Of a stretch of 41,830 nucleotides of DNA, positions 25,468-33,215 are shown piece after piece (position 1 is the first letter of the stretch; each line of letters opens with the position of its first letter). The notes beneath the pieces are model-generated. The model worked only from the letters and a program-made list of their open reading frames with translations, did no database searches and was not told the origin of the DNA. The position numbers and the translations under genes are program-made. The DNA comes from Sulfurovum sp. (GTDB lineage Bacteria; Campylobacterota; Campylobacteria; Campylobacterales; Sulfurovaceae): the NCBI GenBank assembly GCA_027019175.1, contig JALUXB010000055.1, positions 1 to 41,830 on the forward strand. Reading direction: 5' to 3'.

Positions 25468-26226
25468 ATGTTTTTCGCCATTTTGAACTTTACCCTCTCG
25501 GGGGCTATTTTTGTGGTGGGCATACTTACCCTTAACAAAGTCAGTACACCCAAAGAGGTGGTGTTTGCCTCACTGCCCCTCTTTTTTGCCCTGCACCAGT
25601 TCACGCAGGGCTTTGTATGGCTGGGAATGGAAGGGCTTATCAACCACCGGGCACTTGAAATGGCCGAGACACTCTTTGTCTTTTACGCACAGGGGATTCT
25701 GCAATTCCTCGTGCCTCTTGCCGTATGGCTGCTCGAACCGAAAGGATGGCGAAAAAATATTATAGGTCTACTCATGGGGCTGGGTGCCTTTCTAATGGCC
25801 TATTCACTGTATGGGTTGAGTATCAAACCCACTGAAGTCTCTGTCGTACATGGCGTACTCTACTACTACAACCCTATGACCGATCACCTCTGGCTTGGGC
25901 TCGGATATGTATTGACCACCTGCGGCTCACTCATACTCAGCCGCAGCATCGCCATCCAGCTTTTTGGCTGGCTGAATTTTATTGGACTCAGTTTTATCTA
26001 TCTGGTCAACCCTTACGGACTTACCTCGGTCTGGTGTCTCTACGCGGCCGTTGTCAGCGTACTTCTCTACTTCTACTTTGTTGAAAGACGCATCGCCTTT
26101 TTACAGGCCATACGCAAAAAGCAGCACGGTTTGAGCAAAAGACTGGAAAAGGAGCTCGCTTCACTGGCACACCGATACCCAAAATTTAGAGAGCGCATTG
26201 CAAAATATAACCGGCTTCTCCCGTGA
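25468..26226 (+). CDS. Seven-helix membrane protein (DUF6629-like)
   Basis: The 252 residues contain about seven hydrophobic helices, then a basic helical tail (ERRIAFLQAIRKKQHGLSKRLEKEL). The motif LPLFFALHQFTQGFVWLG in helix 2 and the periodic aromatic residues resemble the DUF6629 family of bacterial membrane proteins. No catalytic residues are evident. It is probably cotranscribed with the small helical protein upstream. Confidence 0.72.
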   Translation: MFFAILNFTLSGAIFVVGILTLNKVSTPKEVVFASLPLFFALHQFTQGFVWLGMEGLINHRALEMAETLFVFYAQGILQFLVPLAVWLLEPKGWRKNIIGLLMGLGAFLMAYSLYGLSIKPTEVSVVHGVLYYYNPMTDHLWLGLGYVLTTCGSLILSRSIAIQLFGWLNFIGLSFIYLVNPYGLTSVWCLYAAVVSVLLYFYFVERRIAFLQAIRKKQHGLSKRLEKELASLAHRYPKFRERIAKYNRLLP

Positions 26227-26250
26227 AATATGACAAAATGACATATTTTT
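26226..26250 (+). terminator. AT-rich hairpin with T-run
   Basis: AAATATG (26226-26232), loop ACAAAATGA, CATATTT (26242-26248), then TT. The stem is weak, but it lies exactly at the end of the membrane gene. Confidence 0.4.
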
Positions 26251-26305
26251 AACACATTCGGGATGAATGGGTTACGATACGGTAAATATGATTCAGGAGA
26301 GTAAT

Positions 26306-26632
26306 ATGGACGGGACAATTGAGGTAAGCTACACAGTCATGTGTAAAAACGATGTACGCATTGAAATCACACTGAGTGAACTGCTTGCAAACGAGAAGGT
26401 ACTGCGTACCATCAAAGGCGAATTTGCAAAAGGCCTGCGCAATATCGAAGTCAGTACAAAAGAAGACGTACCTGTTACCTTGAAAACTGCCAAAACAATA
26501 CACACTTTTACCGCAAGCAAGAACGATTTTGCAGACCTGCTCGAACTGGCTGAAGAGGATGCACGCACCCACAAACGTCTCAAAAAAGAGTGCGAAGGTG
26601 TGGAACTTGTCGATATCAGAACCGTTGACTGA
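26306..26632 (+). CDS. Hypothetical cytosolic protein
   Basis: I choose ATG 26306 because AGGAG lies 6-8 nt upstream; the frame extends to 26267 without a ribosome binding site. The 108-residue protein has a mixed alpha/beta pattern (TIEVSYTVMCKNDVRIEITL, then helices, then KTAKTIHTFTASKNDF) and a charged C-terminal helix. It lies between the DUF6629-like gene and the helicase. The function is unknown. Confidence 0.7.
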   Translation: MDGTIEVSYTVMCKNDVRIEITLSELLANEKVLRTIKGEFAKGLRNIEVSTKEDVPVTLKTAKTIHTFTASKNDFADLLELAEEDARTHKRLKKECEGVELVDIRTVD

Positions 26633-26694
26633 TCAAAAGCTCTCTTTACGGGTTGTGGGTTTACCGCCATTTACCTTTCGCAACCACATTTGGA

Positions 26695-26700
26695 TATAAT
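26695..26700 (+). promoter_or_regulatory. -10 box abutting the helicase start codon
   Basis: TATAAT ends 6 bp before the ATG at 26707, so transcription should begin at or next to the start codon. No Shine-Dalgarno sequence precedes the ATG. This predicts a leaderless mRNA. Confidence 0.55.
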
Positions 26701-26706
26701 CCTATA

Positions 26707-29529
26707 ATGGCAAAAAAGAAAAAAAAATATCTAATCAAACTCAACAACAAAATACGAAACTACTTCAAAGGCAAACCTTTCGACGAGGGGGTTGCCCTAC
26801 TTGATGATGAAAAGCTGCTTGAACTGGTGATGCTGCTTGAATTGCAGCTGCCTTCATTCGAACGCGATGAAATGATCCGCGCGCTCAGACGTGTCTGGAG
26901 TGAAGAAGGAGTCGGTGCACGGGAACTGATCGTCTCCTACCTGACACAGAACCACAAAGCGGTTCATGCACAAAAATCAAACCAGCCTCTGGACAAGGTT
27001 GACAAGATTCTTCATCTGCTTGAAGATATTGAACACAGCAAACATGAAGAGAATCTCATTCTCGAATCGTTCATCGATACCAAAAGTGCAAAGATCACCC
27101 TGGACAAAATTGAGAAGAAACTATACTACCTGCGCATGAAGGAACGCATCAGAAATTTTGAGAAGAAGCTCAATATTGTCTTCAACCCACTCAATGAGAT
27201 AGAATTCACCCACAGCTTTACGTTCAAGCTCAAGGCACACGACTTCAGTAAACTGCTGCTGTGCGTCAGCGACCCCATTGCACTCGATGAACTCTGGGAA
27301 AAAGAGGAAGAAGAGATCATCTCTTACCTTGAACAGACAAAAGAAACCTGTATCGAGAAAAAAGAGGCGGAGATAGAAGCATTCCTCGAAGCCCTCTACA
27401 AACGTCCCCATCCACTGCTGAGCGAAGAGGAGATCGCACAGGCACTGAGGAAGATGCCGCCGGACGAAACACTCTACCATGCACCGATTCCTTTTTATAT
27501 CATTGAAAAGATATTAAAAAATATAAGTGATAAGTACGATGTCTTTGAAAGTACCGGACATATCATCATTGAAAAGGAAAAATTCCTCGACTTTTTTGGA
27601 ACGACACTCTTTTACAACACTTCCGTCTCTTATGAAAAGCCTTTCGTCTATAATCTCGTCTGGCGTGGTGAACCGCTGCCTGTCAAGGAGGACATCAACC
27701 GTGTCAACGACGACCTGCTGGCGCACTTCCGTGTCGCAGTCGATGACCTGCTCGAACAGATGCATCTGATGGCTGAAAAACTTGATCTTGATGAAAGTGT
27801 CTATGAAGAGTTCATTGTACGTTTTATTGCACCGCAGATACAAAGTTCCCGTACCCTCAAAATCAAAGAGAAAGCAAAACGCCGTGTGCTCTTTCACTTT
27901 GGAGAATACATCAAGCCGCTGCTTGAGAAACAGAAGCGTGAGGAGCTGTTGGCAAAGACCATCCGTGACTTTAAACGTCTTTTTTCGCTTGCACGTGAGC
28001 TCAAACGCCAGATCGTTTTTCATGTAGGCCCTACCAATTCAGGCAAAACCTACAGCGCACTTAAAGCACTGAAGGAAGCAACTACCGGCTACTACCTCGC
28101 ACCGCTGAGACTGCTGGCACTGGAAGGTTATGAAAATCTTAAAGCCGATGGTGTTAACGTTTCTCTCATTACCGGAGAGGAAGAGATCATCGATGAAGAG
28201 GCAACCCATATCAGCTCTACCATTGAGATGATGAATCCAAGTGTCGATGTTGATGTTTGTGTTATCGATGAAATTCAAATGATTGCCGACCGTGACCGTG
28301 GCTGGGCATGGGCAAACGCCCTCATAGGAGCACCGGCCAAAAAGGTCATTCTTACCGGCTCTGTCGATGCACTGCATGCTGTCGAAGCACTCTGTGAATA
28401 CCTCGAAGAGCCGCTGGAGGTGGTTCATTTTGAGCGAAAAAACCCGCTGGAAGTCATGAAACGTGCCACACCGATGAAGAAGATAGAACCACAAACTGCC
28501 GTCGTCGCCTTCTCACGGCGTGATGTGCTCTCACTCAAACAGCAGCTGAGTGAAAAGTACCGTGTTTCAGTCGTTTACGGCAACCTCTCACCAGAAGTAC
28601 GCCGGGAGGAGGCCCGCCGCTTCAGAGAGGGCGAAAGTGAAGTACTTGTCGCTACAGACGCCATCGCCATGGGGCTCAACCTGCCCATTAGAACCATCCT
28701 CTTTGCCAAGGACAACAAGTTCGACGGTTTAAGACGGCGTGAGCTTACGCCTTCTGAAGTACTGCAGATCGCCGGACGTGCAGGACGATACGGCATCGAA
28801 GAGAAAGGCTTTGTCGGTGCGCTTGATGAGAATACACTCAAAACGATCGATAAAACATTCCATACCCCGCTAAGTGACATTGAACTTCCTGTTTCTGTCA
28901 TGGCGAGTCTTGAGCATGTACTGCTCATTGGGGAAATACTTGAGACAGAAAACATCTCAACCATTTTGAACTTCTTTGCCGAAAATATGGAGTTTGACGG
29001 TCCCTTTGTCGCTGCCAATATTGAGAGTATGCTCGAAATTGCCGCCATTGTCGACGAATACGATCTCGATCTGCGTACCCGCTACTACCTTAGCTGCGCA
29101 CCGGCGAGCATCTCCTCACCCTACATCGAATCAGTCTTTCACCGCTACATCCGACAGATTGAAGCAGGCAGCAAAGTGCTCTACATTCCACCACGCGACC
29201 TGCCCTCTTTCGCACAGACCAACGATATGCTGCTCAATGCCGAAGACCGTGTACGGGAAATTTCACTCTACCTCTGGCTGAGTTTCAAATTTCCAGATCT
29301 TTTTCAGGATACCCAAAAGGCTATTGAAGCACGCGCAAGACTCAATAGCTACATTGAGAACTCTCTGCGCCAGGGACACTTCACCAAAAAATGCCGTCGC
29401 TGCGGAAAAGTACTCGACTTCTCCTACCGTTTTTCCATTTGCGATGCCTGCCACAGCAGTAAAAAACGCGGAAACTCCGGTGACGGACGTCACAGAGGCG
29501 GGTACAGAGGCCGTAACCGAAAGCACTGA
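26707..29529 (+). CDS. Suv3-like RNA helicase
   Basis: The start at ATG 26707 gives 940 residues; an upstream TTG (26653) is unlikely. Motif I is GPTNSGKT (441-448), motif II DEIQ (521-524) and motif III LTGS. The C-terminal core carries AIAMGLNLPI and QIAGRAGRYG. The form 'HVGPTNSGKTY...APLRLLALE...DEIQMI.D..RGWAW' is that of the Suv3/mitochondrial degradosome helicases, which unwind RNA for 3'-5' decay. A C-terminal Cys4 zinc knuckle uses Cys896, 899, 912 and 915, followed by a Gly/Arg-rich tail (GDGRHRGGYRGRNRKH) suited to RNA binding. The first 430 residues are charged and helical and do not resemble Suv3; they may be a separate RNA- or protein-binding domain. Partner nucleases are not nearby. 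Confidence 0.92.
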   Translation: MAKKKKKYLIKLNNKIRNYFKGKPFDEGVALLDDEKLLELVMLLELQLPSFERDEMIRALRRVWSEEGVGARELIVSYLTQNHKAVHAQKSNQPLDKVDKILHLLEDIEHSKHEENLILESFIDTKSAKITLDKIEKKLYYLRMKERIRNFEKKLNIVFNPLNEIEFTHSFTFKLKAHDFSKLLLCVSDPIALDELWEKEEEEIISYLEQTKETCIEKKEAEIEAFLEALYKRPHPLLSEEEIAQALRKMPPDETLYHAPIPFYIIEKILKNISDKYDVFESTGHIIIEKEKFLDFFGTTLFYNTSVSYEKPFVYNLVWRGEPLPVKEDINRVNDDLLAHFRVAVDDLLEQMHLMAEKLDLDESVYEEFIVRFIAPQIQSSRTLKIKEKAKRRVLFHFGEYIKPLLEKQKREELLAKTIRDFKRLFSLARELKRQIVFHVGPTNSGKTYSALKALKEATTGYYLAPLRLLALEGYENLKADGVNVSLITGEEEIIDEEATHISSTIEMMNPSVDVDVCVIDEIQMIADRDRGWAWANALIGAPAKKVILTGSVDALHAVEALCEYLEEPLEVVHFERKNPLEVMKRATPMKKIEPQTAVVAFSRRDVLSLKQQLSEKYRVSVVYGNLSPEVRREEARRFREGESEVLVATDAIAMGLNLPIRTILFAKDNKFDGLRRRELTPSEVLQIAGRAGRYGIEEKGFVGALDENTLKTIDKTFHTPLSDIELPVSVMASLEHVLLIGEILETENISTILNFFAENMEFDGPFVAANIESMLEIAAIVDEYDLDLRTRYYLSCAPASISSPYIESVFHRYIRQIEAGSKVLYIPPRDLPSFAQTNDMLLNAEDRVREISLYLWLSFKFPDLFQDTQKAIEARARLNSYIENSLRQGHFTKKCRRCGKVLDFSYRFSICDACHSSKKRGNSGDGRHRGGYRGRNRKH

Positions 29530-29629
29530 TGCCTTCTCATATCTGTAAAAAGCAGGCGTTTTGACATCAGACAAAAGCACTAACTTTACGTCAAACATCA
29601 AGATCCGGCATCGGGGTTCGGGATGACCG

Positions 29630-30361
29630 CTAAAGCACTTCAAACCTCGCAAAAAGCGGCCGGTGATCTGAGATACCGCCGTCATCGAGTACCCGGTACT
29701 CCAACAGCTTCAATCCGCGGTAGAAGATAAAGTCAAGCGGATTGCCGAACATCGATTTGACCCCGTCACCACTACCCAACGGTACCCGCTTTAGACCAAG
29801 TGAGTCGGCAATCTGCAGAAGCTTCTCACCCCGTGTATTATTCCACGCATTGAAGTCACCTGCGACAATAAGCGGCCCGGTATCTTTTTGCAGAAAGTCG
29901 AGAATGCGTTCTTTCTCTTTTTTGTAGGCACTGTTCTCCCTAAAGTTGATGGCGTGCACATTCGCAACCAGCAGAGCATTTCCGCCTTCAATCGCATAAC
30001 GGCTCAGCAGGAGGCTCTTGTGTGTGGCAAAGAAAAGTTCACGATTCTCGGAGAGGTAAGCTTTTGTCTCGAGTGCACGGCACCTGCTTGCAGTAAGTAC
30101 ACCATAGTTTGATGTCCCAAACGTGATATTGGCTGCCGCATCGAAAGAGTATCCCTCTACACGGCAAGGCTCACCGTCTTTAAACTCTGCCTCCTGTAAC
30201 ACCAGCAGATCGGTATTGAGATGCTGTAAAAATTCGGAAAAACGTCTATCATCCCGGTTTTTTTTATAAACATTCCAGCAAAGCAGTGAAAAAGCGCGTT
30301 GCAGCACATTGTCACTTTCTCTGCAGCAGTGGGTATGGTGTACCTGTTGTGGCTGAAACAT
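29630..30361 (-). CDS. Endonuclease/exonuclease/phosphatase family protein
   Basis: The 243 residues show the EEP fold: CWNVYKKN (metal-site Asn), LVLQEAEF (metal-site Glu), a central His region, VAGDFNAWN (Asp/Asn pair) and the final ISDHRPLFA with the catalytic Asp-His. No signal peptide is obvious. Members cut DNA, RNA or phosphoinositides; the substrate here is open. It begins 3 bp after the cardiolipin synthase stop on the same strand, so the two are probably cotranscribed. Confidence 0.9.
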   Translation of the reverse strand: MFQPQQVHHTHCCRESDNVLQRAFSLLCWNVYKKNRDDRRFSEFLQHLNTDLLVLQEAEFKDGEPCRVEGYSFDAAANITFGTSNYGVLTASRCRALETKAYLSENRELFFATHKSLLLSRYAIEGGNALLVANVHAINFRENSAYKKEKERILDFLQKDTGPLIVAGDFNAWNNTRGEKLLQIADSLGLKRVPLGSGDGVKSMFGNPLDFIFYRGLKLLEYRVLDDGGISDHRPLFARFEVL

Positions 30362-30364
30362 CGG

Positions 30365-31708
30365 CTATACCATCGGCGCGAAGACTTTCATGATATTCTC
30401 GAAAGCCTCCCGCATCTTTCCAGGCTGCGCTATTCCCCGAACAGAAGAGTCCATCAGTCTCTCCATCCACGTCTCCAGTGCTTCAATAAATTTTGGCGAA
30501 TAGACAAACGTGACCACTTCATAGTTGAGAAACAGACTTCGGTTATCCAGGTTGAGCGAGCCTACCATACCGCCAATGCTGTCAATCAGTATTGCTTTGG
30601 CATGCAGCATCTCTCCCTCAAACAGTACTACGTCAATATCGTTTTCATACAACTCCCGCATATATGGGGAGCGTACAAGATCTGTCAGCAAATGATCAGA
30701 CTCTTTGGGTGTGATGAGTTTGACATCTACCCCTTTATGTGCAGCGATTACCAGCGCCTGAATAATATTTTCATCCGGCACAAAATAGGGTGTAACAATC
30801 CAGATACGCTCTTTTGCACTGTAGACAGCATTGAGCAGCGCTTCATAGAGTGCATCTTTGGGAATGTCCGGGCCAGAAGGCACCACCTGAACAAGGTTTT
30901 CTCCCTCAAAGTGCTTCTGTATTGCTCGATTGGGCTCTATCTTGCTGCCTGTGGCATACTCCCAGTCATTTTTGAAAATGGATCGGAAATGCTGTACAGC
31001 CGGCCCCTCCAAACGATACAGCATATCATTCCATCGCTTGCTGCCGTCTGGAGGCCCCATATACTCATTACTCAAATTCATGCCGCCGCTAAGCAGCAGC
31101 TTCTGGTCAAACAGGTAAATTTTACGGTGGTTTCTCAGGTTAATATAACTCTGAAAAGGCTGTTTCATAATTGGCAGGAAAAAGGCTACCTCTCCCCCTG
31201 CCTCCCTGAGTATATCGAACCTGCCCGGACGCAGATAGGCTCCCAGGGATCCGACAGTATCGAGCATCAGGCGCACGGTTACACCGCTGCGTGCCTTTTT
31301 TGCAAGCGTATCGATCATTTTCAGGGTCATTGCATCGAACTCGAACACATAAGTAGCCATCTCGATGCTTGTTTGTGCATTTTCAATCGCTGACATCATG
31401 ATTTCATAAGCTTCGACATCATTGGTGATCAGTTTAAAACAATTCGCCCTGCTTGCCGGGGGAATACCGTTTTTCTTCAGAATATTGGCAAGTGCATGTT
31501 CTGTTTCAAAAATATGGTATTCTTCATATTCTTTAATATTTGGAAATTGTACCATCTCTTTCTTGTAGGTGTTGTCACGTTTGCGTATGCCGATGAGGAA
31601 ATAGAGCGGTGCGGCAATATAAGGGACGAAGATAATGAAAAGCATCCAGGATATCATGCTTGTAGAGGAGCGCTTCTGATAGATAATATGCCCAAGGGCA
31701 GTAAACAC
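30365..31708 (-). CDS. cls: Cardiolipin synthase (phospholipase D family)
   Basis: The 447 residues carry two HKD motifs: HRKIYLFD with GGMN, and HAKAILID with GSLN. These are the two halves of the phosphatidyl-transfer site that makes cardiolipin. A membrane anchor precedes them (ISWMLFIIFVPYIAAPLYFLIG). The only standard start codon in frame is GTG at 31706-31708, inside what looks like the first membrane helix. The same frame stays open upstream and reads IELSGWSIVGSYLFILFGGIL, typical of the Cls N-terminus, with GAGGTG placed 5 nt before an ATC codon at 31769-31771. Either ATC initiates, or the start is lost or misread. Confidence 0.93.
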   Translation of the reverse strand: MFTALGHIIYQKRSSTSMISWMLFIIFVPYIAAPLYFLIGIRKRDNTYKKEMVQFPNIKEYEEYHIFETEHALANILKKNGIPPASRANCFKLITNDVEAYEIMMSAIENAQTSIEMATYVFEFDAMTLKMIDTLAKKARSGVTVRLMLDTVGSLGAYLRPGRFDILREAGGEVAFFLPIMKQPFQSYINLRNHRKIYLFDQKLLLSGGMNLSNEYMGPPDGSKRWNDMLYRLEGPAVQHFRSIFKNDWEYATGSKIEPNRAIQKHFEGENLVQVVPSGPDIPKDALYEALLNAVYSAKERIWIVTPYFVPDENIIQALVIAAHKGVDVKLITPKESDHLLTDLVRSPYMRELYENDIDVVLFEGEMLHAKAILIDSIGGMVGSLNLDNRSLFLNYEVVTFVYSPKFIEALETWMERLMDSSVRGIAQPGKMREAFENIMKVFAPMV

Positions 31709-31794
31709 CAGAATACCGCCAAAAAGAATAAAAAGATAGGATCCGACTATCGACCAGCCTGAGAGTTCGATGGTACACCTCGTTTTTTTAAAAC

Positions 31795-31800
31795 ATTATA
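31795..31800 (-). promoter_or_regulatory. -10 box for cls
   Basis: TATAAT on the minus strand lies about 24 bp before the candidate ATC start and about 87 bp before the GTG. This favours the upstream start. Confidence 0.5.
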
Positions 31801-31836
31801 TCATGTCAAGATTATGTCACTTTTGGAAGCACTCCC

Positions 31837-31867
31837 AATAAATGAGAGTAAAATACTCTCATTTATT
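31837..31867. promoter_or_regulatory. Perfect 14-bp inverted repeat, probable operator
   Basis: AATAAATGAGAGTA, spacer AAA, TACTCTCATTTATT. The right arm covers the -35 region of the promoter whose -10 lies at 31880-31885, so it precedes the transcription start and cannot be a terminator of that RNA. It is most simply the binding site of a dimeric repressor of the superoxide reductase gene. It is unlike the Fur/PerR consensus. Confidence 0.7.
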
Positions 31868-31879
31868 AACTTTTTATGT

Positions 31880-31885
31880 TATAAT
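31880..31885 (+). promoter_or_regulatory. -10 box for the superoxide reductase gene
   Basis: TATAAT in TATGTTATAATAC (an extended TGT form) lies 33 bp before the ATG at 31919. Confidence 0.65.
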
Positions 31886-31918
31886 ACTTCCACAATACCA
31901 AACCAAAAAGGATTAACC

Positions 31919-32305
31919 ATGCCAAAGATCAATAAATATGTTGACATCGATACCGTAGAAAGAGAAGCCAAAAAAGACCTTATCGACAGACATTCACCGT
32001 TCATTACTGTAAAAGGTGAAGCAAAAAAAGGTGAACTTCTTGAAGTACACGTTCAACTCGGACAAGAGTACACTCACCCGGACGATTTTGACCACTACAT
32101 CGAGTCAATCACTCTCTTTGACGGTGACACAAAACTCGCAATGACAACTTTTGTTCCCGGAACATTCGGAAACGAAAAGTCTCACGCACAGGTTACTTTC
32201 TTCATCAGACCGATGAAAAAGAAACTCAACCTCGTAGCACACGGATACTGTACAAAACACGGCATCTGGGAATCTACGCCTGTTGAAGTAGAAGTAGCAG
32301 AGTAA
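31919..32305 (+). CDS. Superoxide reductase, one-iron (neelaredoxin/desulfoferrodoxin family)
   Basis: ATG 31919 is chosen over the upstream ATG at 31814, because AAGGA, the -10 box and the operator all lie between. The 128 residues match the catalytic domain: His25 in DRHSPF, His53 and His59 in HPDDFDHYI, and Cys111 and His114 in CTKHGIW. These are the four His and one Cys that hold the iron. It reduces superoxide to peroxide without making oxygen. There is no N-terminal desulforedoxin domain. The usual Glu-Lys before the first His is Asp-Arg here (23-24), a conservative change next to the active site. A hairpin terminator follows. Confidence 0.88.
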   Translation: MPKINKYVDIDTVEREAKKDLIDRHSPFITVKGEAKKGELLEVHVQLGQEYTHPDDFDHYIESITLFDGDTKLAMTTFVPGTFGNEKSHAQVTFFIRPMKKKLNLVAHGYCTKHGIWESTPVEVEVAE

Positions 32306-32326
32306 TCTCGTCCTTTCCCATTGCAT

Positions 32327-32344
32327 CTCTTTCTTCGGAAAGAG
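32327..32344 (+). terminator. Terminator after the superoxide reductase gene
   Basis: CTCTTTC, tetraloop TTCG, GAAAGAG, then a T-rich stretch (TGTATCTTATTTT). UUCG loops strongly favour terminator folding. Confidence 0.65.
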
Positions 32345-32463
32345 GTGTATCTTATTTTAACCTACCCTCTTTATTTACTTTCAAATATTCTCTTTGTTTG
32401 CACGTGTGCAACTAACAAAATAGTATGCAAAAATTAATAGTTTTTAATATTATTCAATAAATT

Positions 32464-32488
32464 GCCTCTTCCCTTTTTGAAAAGAGGC
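32464..32488 (-). terminator. Hairpin after the 32514 gene
   Basis: GCCTCTT (32464-32470) and AAGAGGC (32482-32488) flank an 11-nt loop. It is placed just downstream of the minus-strand stop at 32514. Only a modest T-rich run follows. Confidence 0.5.
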
Positions 32489-32513
32489 ATGGTAGAAGTT
32501 TAACTTGGGAAAA

Positions 32514-33056
32514 TCAATATTCCAAATCTGCTATTTGGCGGTATACTGCCGGTACGGCTTTAAACTGTGCGATGGCTTTGAAAAGTTCATAGTCATCTTC
32601 AAGAAGATATCTCGTACCTTCGCCTTCATCAGATTTCATCTGTTCACACAGCTCACTTTTCAATGTCCATACATATTCATCATTCGTACCTTCAAGGTAA
32701 AGTTCAAGAGCAGTCTCTTTTATCTCATCGAACAGTGCTGCGGTATCTGCATCTGCTTCCATAAAGCGCTCTTCGCTCTCTTCTTCATTCAAGGCTACTG
32801 CACGCAGGGCATCCGGACTGTCTCCTTCTGCATACATCATCTTCTCTGTATCTAACAGAGCGAACCCGCTGCTGTTTTCGTTTCCGCTGCCTTCCATCCA
32901 AAACAGGTAGTAATTGGTGCTTCCTGCTTCATTTGTCAATGCCCTGACATAACGCATTTGTTTAAAAACTTCAGGCATATCACAAGGCATATCTATCATC
33001 GCTTCAAGATATACAGCACTGCATTCTCCGGGCATTTCATTATTTGAAATCATCAT
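32514..33056 (-). CDS. Hypothetical acidic protein
   Basis: The 180 residues are strongly acidic (many Glu/Asp) and mixed alpha/beta, with no signal peptide or membrane helix. Features are MPGECSAVYLEAMIDMPCDMPEVFK at the N-terminus, a central NYYLFWMEGSGNENSSGFALL strand pair and a helical C-terminal half. AAAGGAG lies upstream of the start. It is flanked by its own hairpin and stands alone between sod-like and acs genes. I do not recognise the family. Confidence 0.75.
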   Translation of the reverse strand: MMISNNEMPGECSAVYLEAMIDMPCDMPEVFKQMRYVRALTNEAGSTNYYLFWMEGSGNENSSGFALLDTEKMMYAEGDSPDALRAVALNEEESEERFMEADADTAALFDEIKETALELYLEGTNDEYVWTLKSELCEQMKSDEGEGTRYLLEDDYELFKAIAQFKAVPAVYRQIADLEY

Positions 33057-33173
33057 ACACTCCTTTTATTTTCTGACATATATTATTGTATCAAAAAAAC
33101 AGAGTGTGTAATGCTACTTTTGTTTTTTATCTAAAAGGATAGGAAGGAAGAGAATGACGCGACGTATACAGGA

Positions 33174-33191
33174 TTCCGGGACAGTCCCGAA
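33174..33191. repeat. Small extragenic palindrome near the acs 3' end
   Basis: CGGGAC, A, GTCCCG (33177-33189) lies in a context 'GAATGACGC...GGATTCCGGGACAGTCCCGAA' that resembles the mobile palindromes seen at 16570. It has no T-run. It could stabilise the 3' end of the acs mRNA. Confidence 0.5.
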
Positions 33192-33215
33192 ATCAGTATC
33201 TGGCACTGAAAGCAC

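Noticed and set aside
30299-31393. 364-codon plus-strand open frame opposite cls
   Set aside because: It mirrors the HKD-containing cardiolipin synthase, which has family motifs; composition bias keeps both strands open.
31814-31918. Upstream ATG for the superoxide reductase gene
   Set aside because: The region contains the inverted repeat, the -10 box and the real ribosome binding site; the extension has no homology to the family.
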